Assembly (NCBI GenBank): GCA_037349105.1
Contig: JAYJMM010000102.1
Location: forward strand, 3,100,001 to 3,164,000
Length of the DNA: 64,000 nt
Source: Limnomonas spitsbergensis
Lineage: Eukaryota > Chlorophyta > Chlorophyceae > Chlamydomonadales
Direction of reading: 5' to 3'
Under the pieces are notes generated by a model. It did not search any database. It had not been told where the DNA came from and saw only the letters and a list, made by a program, of their open reading frames with translations. Shown one piece after another: positions 37,061 through 50,200 of this stretch (position 1 is its first letter; each line of letters starts with the position of its first letter). A program made the translations under genes and the position numbers.

Positions 37061-40000
37061 GAGGCTGGGTAGGGGGCTGGGTAAATGGGACTGGGAGGGG
37101 TTGCGTGTGAAGTTTGGAGGGCTGGGTGAGAGTGTGTGATGTATGTGGAGCTGCGTGAGTAAGGCTGGTGTGTGTGTGCGTGCGTGTGTGTGCATTATGT
37201 GGGGAGGGCAGTGTGGGAAAGAGCTGGGTGGGAGGGTGTGGGGTGTCCTCCTGTGCTCGTCCTACCCACCTGCATCTATGCCTTCATAGTAGGGCAGGGT
37301 GAGAGGGCGTGTGGGATTCAAATGTGTTCTGCCTACCTTCTGCCCTCCTACCTTCTTACAGGGGTTGGGTGGGTATTTTTATTGGTGCATTTGCTGGTCT
37401 CCGTGTGGGGTTCAATTGTGTACTCCCTAGGCCTTGCCCCCTACTTTCTTACAGGGGTTGGATGGGTAGATGTTTTGGTGCATACGTTTGGTCTCCTTAC
37501 CCAGATTGGGACTTGCGTCCCTGCCCCCCAGCATGTCCCTCGCTCATGTTTGAAAAATTGCAGCACCCTCCTCACTTATGGACATGTACCTCCCCTCTCT
37601 TAGGCCGCCTCCTGGAGCTTCTGTTCGACCTCTTCAACCCGACTCTGGGAGAGAAGCTCCTGGACCACCTGCGCAAGTGGCTGGATCCAGAGGCGCTCAT
37701 CAAGGGGATTCAAGGCCCACAGGGGCCGTTACCGGTGGGTTGGGGAACAGGGGGGAGGGGAGGGGGGGGTAATTACTGGATCGGAAGCCACTCTTGAAGG
37801 GGCTGCAGTGCAGGCTGCAGTTGCCGCTGCTGGTGGGTTGGGGAACAGGGAGAAGGGGGGGGCTGTATAGTGTATCCAGAAGCACTCTATACTCGATACA
37901 CCCTATACTCGATAAATCTGGTACCCTGAACCCTAGACCATGTACACTTGAATATATGCTTTAATCTTATACCCATCACTCTATACCCTGTATCATATAC
38001 CCTGTATCATATACCCTGTACCCTATACCCTGTATCATATACCCTGTACCCTATACTCTGTACCCTGTATCATGTACCCTATACTCTGTACCCTGTATCA
38101 TGTACCCTATACTCTGTACCCTGTATCATGTACCCTATACTCTGTACCCTGTATCATGTACCCTATACTCTGTACCCTGTATCATGTACCCTATACTCTG
38201 TACCCTGTATCATGTACCCTATACTCTGCACCCTGTATCATGTACCCTATACTCTGTACCCTGTATCATGTACCCTATACCCTGTACCCTGTTTCCTCTC
38301 AGGTGGCGTGGCGAAATGGTGAGGAAGTTGAGATTGCCGCCGTGGCCTTGGACCTGTTTCACCTGCTGCCCCGCTCCGCCGTCAGCTTCCTGGAGTCACA
38401 CGGCGAGAAGCCTGGGCTGGTGGTCCTCGTCATAGAGGTATGTGTGGATCAGGATCTGGATCAGGGCTTGCGATAGATCTAGATCTCAACCATCAGCTTT
38501 CTTGAGTCACATGGAGACAAGACAGCGCTTGCGATCCTCCAGATCGACGTGCATACGGATCCGGATCAAGTTAGATTTCGATCTAGATCTAGGCATTGGC
38601 CTCCTTGGGTCACACTCGTTGCTTTTACTGCGATGCTTCCTTTAATCAGCCCACGCCGATGACCCCCCTTCCCCCCCTCCCCCCCTCCCCCCACCCCTCT
38701 TCCTTGCCCCTCCTCCCCCCTCCTCACCTACTCTCCCCTGTCCCCTCCTCCCTCTTCCTCCTTCGCACTGACAACCCTCTCGCTCCCTCACCTCCCCCTC
38801 CCCTCCCCCCCTCCCCCTCTACTCCACCCCCTATCCATCCATCTGGATGGGAGGCTCCCTGCTCTTTGTGCTCTCCCCTGTCCTCTCCTCCCTCTTCCTC
38901 CCCCGCACTGAAAAACCTCCCTCCCCCTCCCCTCCCCTCCTTGCCCATCCAGCTGGAGGAGAAGCTCCCGGCTCTTTGTGCGCTGCATGGGCTCAACTCC
39001 CCGCTGCCCCGCCTGATGGGCTCCCCCCTGCGGCCGCCTTTGACGCGCTTCCTGGTCAAGTACCCACAGGAGGCCGCAGCATACTTCCTTGCACCACAGG
39101 TGAGGAGGGGAGCATGGGGAGTGGGGGGGGGTTCAGTGTGAGTGCTGTAGATGTTGGTGTGGGATAAAGACACCCTGGCGCCGCAGGTGAGAATGGGAGC
39201 ATGGGAAGCGTGTGAGTGCTGTAGATGTCGGTGTGGGATAAAGACACCCTGGCGCCACAGGTGGGGGTGGGAGCATTAGATGAGGGTGGGAGTGTGTGTG
39301 TGCTTTAGATGTTGGTCAGGGATACAGACACACCCTGTCGCCACAGGTGGGGGTGAAAGCAGCGGGTGAAGGTTGGGACAGGATGTCGCTTGTGAGGGTC
39401 TTGGTGCAAGGTCTGACGCGGGACTCCGAAGGTAGGGGGTAGGGTGCAGTTTTGAGGGTTTTCAGATATATGGCCCCTGAAAGGCTCCCATCCTCTCCTT
39501 TGCCTCTCCCCTTGTCCCCCACCTCCCCCCACCTCCTGCCCCAGCCGCCAGTAGCGGTTGCTAGTCACGGCTCACACCTCTCCCGTCCTCCCTTGACCCC
39601 TGCCTTCCTACAGCGTTTGTCCATGACCACCTACATCTCGCGGCTCATCGACATAGTGCGATCCCCCGAGGGGCGCCCACTGCTGCTGGAGCTCTCCGGC
39701 GCTGCTAGCGCGGACAAGCTGGCGGACGCGCTGACGCCGCCTGCCGCTCAGCCTCAACAGCAGAGGCCAGATGGTTTGTGACTCCCTTACCAGTCCTCTT
39801 ACTTGATACCCTCATCCGCACCTCCGTTCCCATAAGCCATATGCTGACTATTCCGCCCCACCTCGCCCCATCGCACACGAAGACCTTGCATCTGACTCCC
39901 CTTCCCTACTTCTGCTCGTAGGCCTCATAGCGGATGCCCCCATCGAGGGCCCCATCGCGTTCCATGCTGTGCACCTCGTGTCAGTCATCTCCAAGTCGTT

Positions 40001-42165
40001 GCCCGGCTGGCTTGCCACGCAGCCGCGGCTGTTCTCTGTAGTGCGTGCACGGTGGGCCACGGCCCCAGCGCGTGCGGCTCAGGCAGCTTCCGAGCAGCTT
40101 CTGCCCTCGCGCAACCAGCTGCTGGAGAGTAAGCGGCTGGCCAAGTGTGTCCTGGACTATGTCAGGGTGCGACGAGAGGAGGTGGCGCCGCTTATGGAGC
40201 TGTTTAGCATCTGCCAGGTACGGCTTTTTAAGCTCACACACACACACACGTTAGCCTGCAGTACCATGCCCTTAGAATTTTGATTAGGGTGCTCAGCTGA
40301 TGTATCTTCACATACAAATTTGAATTGTAAATCAAGCAATGCAAAGCATTCTTTAGGCTGTGTAGGTCGGAGTTTGGTAGGAGCCCTGGACTGTTGATGT
40401 TCTTTTGATTTTGATTGTAGTGGGGGGGCCACGGCTGAGCAGCCATTATCCCCAATTCTAGATCTGGAGAGCCAGATCCCAGACAGCCATACTGAACAAA
40501 TGTATACCGGTAGCTGGTTCAGCTCAGGTCAATTTAAACTCGCCTGTGAGGCTTGGATCCCTGAAACCTGAATTCGAAAATATATGACTTAAGCTAAATG
40601 TGCCTCTCACAGTTCAATTAGTCCTGTGTAGTGTAGTGGTTATCACTGTGGATTTTGATTCCACCAACCCTGGTTCGAATCCTGGCATGGGAACTTATTG
40701 GCATGTGGGAACTGATTACATCCAGAGGCTTTTAAGGACCAGAATTTGAGTGTCAGGGCAATGCAGTCGGCAATCTGCAGCCTGTACCAAACCTTGGGAC
40801 TTGAGGATGTTAGTATACAATTGGGTTATTGCGACGATATTATTGAATGCCATTCAAATCTGTTGGCAACGGTTGAAACTGTTCCCCTGTGCCGGCCTCA
40901 CACCCACTCCTGCCAATTTACATAACTTCCCTGCGTCGATGACCCGACTGCCGACCAGGTCGCACCGCCCCCCTGTAGCAGCCTAAAACCTAACCCCATG
41001 AAATTTACATTATTCCCCGCCTGCCTTAAAACTGTGAACAACGTCTCATGCACACACCCTCAGCCCTAGTATCATCAAACCCTTAACCTTTTTACTCTCG
41101 TACCCTCGCCCGGCAGTACACCAGCGTGGTGGATTTCTCCTTCCTGGACACATACTGCCGCAAGTTTGTGGTGGAGCAGTACAGCCCGGTGGAGAAGAAA
41201 GCCATTGTGTGGCAGTACACCCGGCTGTACACGCAGTACCTCCAGCAGCAGCAGCTCCCGCCTCCGATGCTGCACTCATCAGCCACCTCAAGGCAGGCCC
41301 ACCCGATCTCTAAGGAGCAGGTGGAGCGCCTGCTGTCAGGCCTGGTGACGCCCATGCTCTCTGCCAGCCTGGAGAAGGGCCAGGTGAGAGACCTTGGTTC
41401 TGGGTTAAGGGTTTAGGGTCAAGGGTTTCGAGGTTCTAAATGTATGTAGATCAAAATAGAGCTCGGTTCAAAAGGCCATGATTTTGAACGAGAAAAAAAT
41501 GCGGTCCAGCCGTCTGTTGAGGTGGGACGTAGGGTGGGGTCGCCAGGGGGGCCTCGAGCGAGGGACGTAATGCAGAGATGCGGCTGTGTTTCACCTTACG
41601 GAGAAAAACAAAAATAGTTACGCGGTGCCTGGCCTACTGGAAAGAAAAACATCGATAGATATAGTGTCTCTGCAGCAAGCACATGAATACATGCTGGGGA
41701 CCATGGGACCGGCAGTGGAGCACCCTAAGGAACTTGAAGTCAGTGTATATGTCACACCCCAGGACACACACTTGGCTGTACTCAAGGCACAACCAAAGTC
41801 ACACTTTTAGTCACACCTTGGGTCCAAGCAATGGTCAATTCTCGCCCCCTTTTGAGCAGGATAGGTTTATCCGAGTCAGATCAAGGAATCTCCGGCTGCC
41901 CCGTTTGTAGTCTGAGCCTGGGCCACCCTGCTTTAGAGGTATGCAGCTTTTGCAGCAATCTAGCCTAGCCCCCCCCCGCCCCGCCCCCCCCCCCCCCCCC
42001 ACACACACACACCCGAACCTGCCCTTCTGCTGCTCCTCCATGACCCCCCCCCCACAGCTCGGATGTCTCGACCCTGAAGTCGTCGAGACTATCGTACGAG
42101 ACCTTCTGGACCTGGAGGACGAGTCAGGGGGCCCAGCCGCTGTGGCCGCAGCAGCAGCAGCGGCA

Positions 42166-42203
<38 letters not shown>

Positions 42204-42961
42204 GCCGTCCCAAATGCTGGCCCCTGTGCCGAGCAGCGGCAGCTTGCTGAACATGTCGCCTTCAGTCGCCTCGATGGCGTCGCTGCTCTCCTCCCCGTCG
42301 ACCGTCGGGCTTTCGGCTCTTACCGGCAGCGCACCCGCCCCGAGCGGCCAGCGGCCGGCGTCAGCGGCCGGCGGAGCCGCCGCTGGCGTCTCCTCGGTGC
42401 AGCTCCCCGCTCCGTGCGACTCGTTGCGCATTGAGATGTTGCAGCTAGGGACGACGCTGCTGAAGTATGCGCCGGATCTGATGCAGCCGTACCGCAAGAA
42501 GCTCATCAACTTTGGTTGGCAGTACCTTCGGGTGGGTTCAGGGTACAGACACAAACCTGTGTGTGGGTTGAGGTTTTCACACATGTACCTTCAAGTGGGT
42601 TCAGGGCTCACTCATGTACCTGCGGGTGGTTTCAAGGTTCACACATGTACATGTTCATGTGGGTGCATTGAGGGTTCACACATGTACCTGCAGCTGGTTT
42701 CAGGGTTTGACATCAGTGCATGAGGCTGGGTTCTAGGGATAAGCGCGTTCACGTTTGAGTTGTGCTTTTCAGGATTGATGGTGGAGGCAGGGTTGGTGAC
42801 GGTGAGTCTGCGGCTTTCCTGAAGGGTTTGTCCGGTACTCAGTCCGGTTTGTACAGCTGTGCGTACCTCCAGACCTAGATTCCTCCAGATCTACCTGCCT
42901 GCATGCCTGCCTGTCTACTGCCTGTGTAAACCCTAGACCCTTAACACTTATCTAGGCCAAA

Positions 42962-43005
<44 letters not shown>

Positions 43006-46000
43006 GCAGAACAAGGATATTAGCTCCAGCTACGCGTTGCTCAACGTCGCCTACTTCCTCAAGTCCTTCCTGTCGCCAGACAAGATTGTACACCAGGTGT
43101 GGGGGACGCTTCACACTCTGTGAGCACCATTGGTAGACGAACAAGATGGGAACAGGCTGGTGGCACAAGTACTGCACAGGGGCTAAGTTTGTTTAACATT
43201 TTGAGGAAGACGAGGGGGGAAGGGGACATCTCATTCGGGGGCGGAGATGGGGGGAGTCTCAAGAGGGAAAGGACGCATCGGGGGGGACCAGATGGGGGGA
43301 GAATCAACGCTGCTCTGCACAATGTCAACCGAGTCAACTGATCCGACCTCCCTTCACACCCTTTGCTGTTCTGCAACGTAACTTGAGGGGGGTCCCCTAA
43401 ACCTGAACGCCACCCTGCATTGTGCACTCCCCTTAATCCCTACACCCTCGTCGCTGTCCCGCATTTTGCGCCCTCCCCCTAAATCCTGCACCTCCGATTC
43501 CTGTCCCGCATTTTTCGCCCTCCCTCTTATACCCTACACCCCCGGCGCCGACCCGCCCGCCGATCCGTCCCCGACCCCGGCGCCCCTGGACCCTGAACCC
43601 CGCTCCCCCGCCCCATCAGGTGTTCATCGCGCTTCTGCGAGGCGGGCAACCCGAGTCCAAGCGCCACCTGGTGCGCGAGGCCCTGGACGTCATGATGCCC
43701 ATTCTCACCCAGGGCAGCGCTGCAGCGGGCGCGGGTCAGCAGAGGCAGCAGCCGCAGGCGGGCAGCGCGGTGGCTGCGGGGGGGGCGGGGGGTGCCGCAG
43801 GTGCTGCGGGACAGCCGCCGGCCTGGGCCCGGTATCTGAAGAAGGTCATGACAGAGGAGGCACAGTCCATGCCCAACCAGGTGGGGGGGAGAGTGTGGAG
43901 GGTGTGTGGAGGATGTGTGGACATTTGGTGGGGGGGGGGGCGGCCTGGGGGGCGCAGCAGTAGACCATAGAGGGATATCCCTCTGGGGGAATTCATCACA
44001 AATTGCGCCGCAAGTTTGGTGTGTGTTTCTCCTGTTTTTTGGTGGTCAGGCCAGTCAGGTTTATCAAGTAGGCTAAGCAGCCTGGATCTGGGACCATGTG
44101 CCCAGGGGCGAGGGAGATGATCTAGACCTCTCATACCTGAACCCTAGGATCTGGCGCCAGTGTGCGTCCTGGGCCCAGGGACCTGGCTGCCTGAGCCCCA
44201 CCCCCCCTGGATCTAGAGACCTGAAGCCTAGAGGGGGCTCCTTCCGACCCCAAACGATTCTGCTTGTCCACCACAACGCTTAATCTGCCTGCATTCACAC
44301 CCCACCCCCCCACCCCCCCACCCCCCCCACCCCACCCCACCCCACCTCACCCCACCCCCCCGATCCACCAAAACTTTATATAAGGCAGGCAGTCGGGTTA
44401 ATTTGCATTGATTTCCTTGGCAGCAGTTTCAAGCTTTGGCCACTCAGCTATGGAAATGTACGATACGTACGGTTTCCGGTACGTCACTGAACCCTAAAAC
44501 CCTGAATTCTAAACCCAACGCCCATCCCTTGTTGGTGTGACAGGTTCACATCTGGCAGCTCATCGTGCGTCACCCCGACGCTTTCTACAGTTCCAGGAAG
44601 TGAGCGAGGGGGGGGGGTAGCACGTGAGGGTTGAAGATCGGGATGACAAGGGTGTCTGTTCTTGTTTCCTTTCGTCTGACGGGGGGGGGATGGGAACATT
44701 CTAGGTGCGAGGGACTGGTTCCTACAGTTCCAGGAAGTGGGTGCTGGTGGGGGGAGCGAAGCGCGTGAAGGTTTAGTAACTGGTTGGCGAGGGTGGAGCA
44801 TTGGCTGGCGGGCTGGCTGAGCAGTGTCCGTTCTCGTTTCTCTGATGGGGTGGGGCGACTTCTGGGTGCTAGGGACTGGTTCCTACAAATCCTGTGTGGG
44901 CTTCTGGGCATGGGCATGTCATAAGGCACCCTGGGTTTTGTCTGGGTGGAAAATAAAGCAAACAGCGATGAAATCCAGTCCCAAGATGAACATGGCTGCT
45001 CAATACTGGTACCCCTCAAAAAGCATATGCTCCTCCCCCCCCCTGTCTTTGCCTCCCCCCCCCCCCCCTCCCCCCCCCCTGTCTCTTCCTCCTCCCCCCC
45101 CCCCCTGTCTTTGCCTACCCTCCCCCCCCCCGCCCGTCATTGCCTTCTTCACCACACCGTGCCTGCCCTGCCTCCTGCAGGGAGTTTGCGCCCAACATTG
45201 TAAGCGTCCTGGTGCGCCTGGGCTTGCACCAGACTGCGACCACGGAGCACAAGCGCCTGTCTCTGGACCTGGTCTCACTCATACTGCGGTGGGAGGAGCG
45301 GACCGTGGCGGCAGGGGCAGCGAGGGCAGGTGTGTGTGTGGGGGGGGGGGGGACTTGAAAATCTGTGGAAGGCAGTTTGGGTTCCTTCTTTTTTCATGAG
45401 TTTTCGTGGCTGCAACATCATGCCTTTGGGCCCTCTTGTGTGTTGTCATATATCAATAAACTGGTGTGTGGAGGTGAAGTACTGATGTGTAAACCCTATA
45501 TCCTGGACCTAGGTTTTGCAATCTGAGGAGCACGTCATATTGCGTGTAGCAAATATTCTGACCGTGGCTCCCTCTATGTCTTCCTGCAGATGGCAATGCG
45601 GCCAAGCGTGCCCGCGGCTCTCAAGAAACAACCGCTGCGGGCGACGGTGTGGCGTCCACCCCCGCCGCGGAGCCAGACGGCAGGCCGTTGAAGTTGCAAC
45701 GCACCGCCTCCTCAACAGGGCCGTCAGTGGCTGCGTCCCCAGCCACCGCCTCGGCCGCCGGCGGAGCAGCCGGAGGAGCAGCTGGAGAAGAAGCCGCCGA
45801 TGCCGCGGCCAGCGGCTGCGGCGGCGGTCCCCCTGCCGTTCCCGACCCGCCTGCGTACCGGCTGAGCTCGTCGCAGGAGGACGGCATCATCAACTTCCTC
45901 ATGCGCATGGTGGGCGATCGGGCATGCCTTGTTGCTTTCGATGTTCAGCAGCGATTGGGAAGAAGGGAGTGTGAATTGTGTGGAATATAAACAACTTCAG

Positions 46001-47211
46001 TCCGTCATAAATATCAACTACCGGTCGCACGTTACTAACTAGGACCTGATAGCGTCGCAAACTGGTATGCCGAGGTCGTTAATATAGGGGAGGTTATACC
46101 ATACTTACGTACCATACGGTATATATACTTATGAGCATTTTAAACGGGTTCAGCCAGCCCTATTATGTATATGCCTTGAGCAACCCGATTGCATCAGATC
46201 CGGCTTCATCCTGAACCCTGGACCCTCATAGCATTGTGAGTGTGATGGCTATAAGGATGGCATGCAGCTCTTGAGCATTAAGAGATGGTGGATCTGATGG
46301 GATCTGTAACACTCTCACTGAACTCCCTGACCCCGTCTCCCTGCCTCCACCCGGCTGCTGCTGCTGCCCAATCCTGTGTCCCATGTGCCTCCTGCTGTCA
46401 GATCCTCTTGGCGCCATGTCCTTGCCCTCCCCCTGGCCCTTGCTGCTCCCTGACCCCGTCTCCATGCCTCCTGGGGGCTGCTGCTGCTGCCCAACCCTGT
46501 GTCCATGTGCCTTCTGCCGCCAGATTCTTCTGACGCCATGTCCTTGCCCCCCCCCCGGCCCTTGCTGCTCCCAGACCCCTTCTCCATGCCTCCTGGGGGC
46601 TGCTGCTGCTGCTGCTGCTCAACCCTGTGTCGATGTGCCTCCTGACGTCAGGTCCTCCTGATGCCATGTCCCTGGCCTCCCCCCTTGCTGCTGCCTGACC
46701 CTGTGCCCATGCCTCCTGCCGGCTGCTGCCGCTGCTGCTGCTCAACCTTGTGTACAAATGTGCCTCCTGACGTCAGGTCCTCTTGATGCCATGTCCCTGG
46801 CCTCCCCCCTTGCTGCTGCCTGACCCTGTGCCCATGCCTCCTGCCGGCTGCTGCTGCTGCTGCTCAACCCTTTGTCCATGTGCCTCCTGACGTCAGGTCC
46901 TCCTGATGCCATGTCCCTGGCCTCCCCCCTTGCTGCTGCCTGACCCTGTGCCCATGCCTCCTGCCGGCTGCTGCTGCTGCTGCTCAACCCTTTGTCCATG
47001 TGCCTCCTGACGTCAGGTCCTCCTGATGCCATGTCCCTGGCCTCCCCCCTTGCTGCTGCCTGACCCTGTGCCCATGCCTCCTGCCGGCTGCTGCTGCTGC
47101 TGCTGCTGCTCAACCCTGTGTCCATGTGCCTCCTGACGTCAGGTCCTCCTGATGCCATGTCCCTGGCCTCCCCCCTTGCTGCCGCCTGACCCTGGGCCCA
47201 TGCCTCCTGCC

Positions 47212-47255
<44 letters not shown>

Positions 47256-50200
47256 AACCCTGTGTCCATGTGCCTCCTGACGTCAGGTCCTCCTGATGCC
47301 ATGTCCCTGGCCTCCCCCCTTGCTGCTGCCTGACCCTGTGCCCATGCCTCCTGCCGGCTGCTGCTGCTGATGCTGCCCAGCCCTGTGTCCCATGTGCCTC
47401 CTGACGTCAGGTCCTCCTGATGCCATGTCTCTGGCCTCCCCCCTTGCTACTGCCTGACGTTGTGTCCATGCCTCATGCGGGCTGCTGCTTCTGTCCGACT
47501 CTGTCCCCATGCCTCATGCCGGCTGCTACTGCTGCTCGACCCCGTGTCTGTGTGCCTCCTGCTGCCAGATCTTCCTGACCCCCCTTGCCCTTTTGCCTCC
47601 CCCCCTTGCTGCTGCAGGTGCTTATCCTCAGTGGCCCTAAGGACGAGGAGGCAGTGCTGCAGCATGCGCTGGCCAGCAGCCTCATGAAGGAGGCAATGCA
47701 CCTGTGGCCCATGGTGCAGCGGGAGGGCGGTGGCAAGGGGGGGAGAGGGGAGCTTTGGGGTTTAGGTATCAACTGGAGCCTGATCCCTAAACCCTAAACT
47801 TAACTCCATTGTGCGGCGGGAGGGCGGTGCCAGTGGAGGGGGGATGTTAAGGGTTAGAGTTTAAACTGGAGACTTAACCCTAAATCCTAAATTAAAGCAC
47901 ATGGTGCGGCGGGAGGGAATGGGGGGGGGGGCGCTGCAGGTTTCGATTATTGGCTCAATTGGGGCCAAGACGTAAATTGTAAAAATCGTGTATGTCGTTA
48001 TGCAACTCGTTACATATCATGATACAAAGTAATCTTCCTCGGCCTGCTGTGCCCCTCTCCCTCCCCCCCCTCCCCTCTTTTTTCCCGCTCCCGCTCACCC
48101 TCCTTGCTGTGCCCCTCTCTCCCCCCCTCCCGCTCACCCTTCTTGCTGTGCCCCTCTCTCCCCACCACCCTTATCCTAGGCTAACGTGAAGCTGACCTAC
48201 CTAGAGCGCGTGCTGGACGAGCGGATGCGGAGCCACGCTGTTGCGGTGGCCGCTGCCGGGCCCACCTCCGCGGCCGCTCTGTTGCCCCCCCCGATCCTGC
48301 AGGGTGGCCTTCAGGTGCTGCACTGCCTGCTGGATACGGGCACCACACAGGCGCTGCTGGCTGCCGCTTCCCAGGTGCGAAGGGAATTGGGGTTGACAAC
48401 GGCATAAAGTTCAGATCGTTTTGTCCCGGTGGCCACCCTCTCTCTCAGTACCTGTCTTGGCCGCTGGTGAAGGTCCCTCCATCCCCGCCTCCCCACCTCT
48501 CGACCCCTCCATAAGCACCACCACCCTCACGTCTGCAAGGTGCAGGTCCCTCCTACTACCTCCTTTCCCTCTCTCCTCAAGCCCTCCCTCCTCCCATCAC
48601 CCTCTTTCCAATGCCAGTCCTGCCACTCACACCTCCCCCTCCCCTCTGTCCAATGCCTTTCCTGCCACTCACCATTTCCCCTCCTCTGTTCAATGCCTTC
48701 TTTGCCACTCACATCTCCCCCCCCCTCTGTCCAATACAGGTCCTGCCACTTATTGAGCCGTGCTTTGCTCAGCGCAGCAGGGATGTGGTGCCGGGCATGT
48801 GTGCACTGGTGAAGACTATTTTCTGCTACCCGCTGCAGGAGGGGGGACCTGGGCATAACGAGGTGCGTGGGGTTGGAGGCCAGGGGGAGGTTGGGGGGCA
48901 GGGTGCTGGGAGGTAAGGGGGGCGAGGGGCACAACGAGGTGCGTAGGATTTGATTTCAGGGGGAGAGAGGGAGGGCCGGGGCATAACGGGATGGGTGGAT
49001 GTGGAAGGCGGGGGGAAAGGCGCTGGGAAGTAGCCTGAGGGAGGCCGGGACAAAAGGCTTGTGTGTGCAGGAGGGGGGCTTTCAAATAGGGCTGGGACAG
49101 AAGTATGGGTGTATGTGTGGTGGGGGGCGGGTAGAAGGACTGTGATCGAACGGGGTCTTGGGGTGGGAGGTTGTGGGAAGCGTGGTTCTGTCTCAGGTAA
49201 GAGTATGCAAAAGTGTGATGCACTCAATATCTCCTTTTCACTGATGAACGATGACACTTAGCTGGTCCATGTGAAGGTCTTAAAAATCTAAACATTTAAC
49301 CTTGGTCCTGAACCCTTGCTGTTTTGAACCCCTGGTTCTGAACGCTGAGCTGGCGCTTTGTCCGTACCCCGGCGTTTTGTCTCCCCGCTGCAGGCCGCTG
49401 CGCTGCGCGGACGTATCGAGGAGCTGGTCACGCGCACGCTGGCGAGCGCCTCTGCAGAGACAATGACCCTCAGCAACTCCCCGGCGCAGCTCAACGGGCT
49501 GTGTGCATCGCTGTTGGTGAGGCACCGCACTGTTCATACTTTTTTCCGGCATCTGCATGGAAATGCTAGCGTTGCCTCAAGCTTTTAGGGTGAGTGGAGC
49601 GCGAAGCAGGGGTTTGCTTCCTGTTTGTTTCGCCGCCGCTTTGATGACACGCTAGCGCTGGTAGAGTGCACTCGCCTTTGTCGGGGGGAGGGGAGCACCG
49701 GGCAGCAGTTGTCTCTTGGTTGTTAAGAAGCCAGATGCCGTTGCCATTCTGCTAGACAGGATTCTCCTGCAGCAGTTCATCTGATATAGTAGCAACACCT
49801 GTACCAGTCATCAGCTGATGTACAGCAACACCTGTACCAGACATCTACTGATGTATAGCAACACCTGTAACAGATGGACAGCAACACCTGTAACAGACAT
49901 CGCAATGGTGTGCTGAGAACTCCAATCCCAGCCCTGGCACACCACTCCCATATACACGCCAAGCCACCCTCCTCCCCTTATAAACAAGCTGTCATATGCT
50001 TTGCCACCAAGATGAGCTGCCTGTTACTCCATCGCCAAAGCAGCCTGTCTGTTGCGCTTTTGCCAAACTTTGCTGCCTGTTGCTCGGTCTCCAAAAGGAA
50101 CTGTCTGGTGCAGTGTTGCCCGTTGTCAAACAGGCTGACTGTCCTTCTGTCCTGTTTGCAGCTGCTGGAGGAGCTGGAGGACGCTCCTGCAGCTGCCCCG

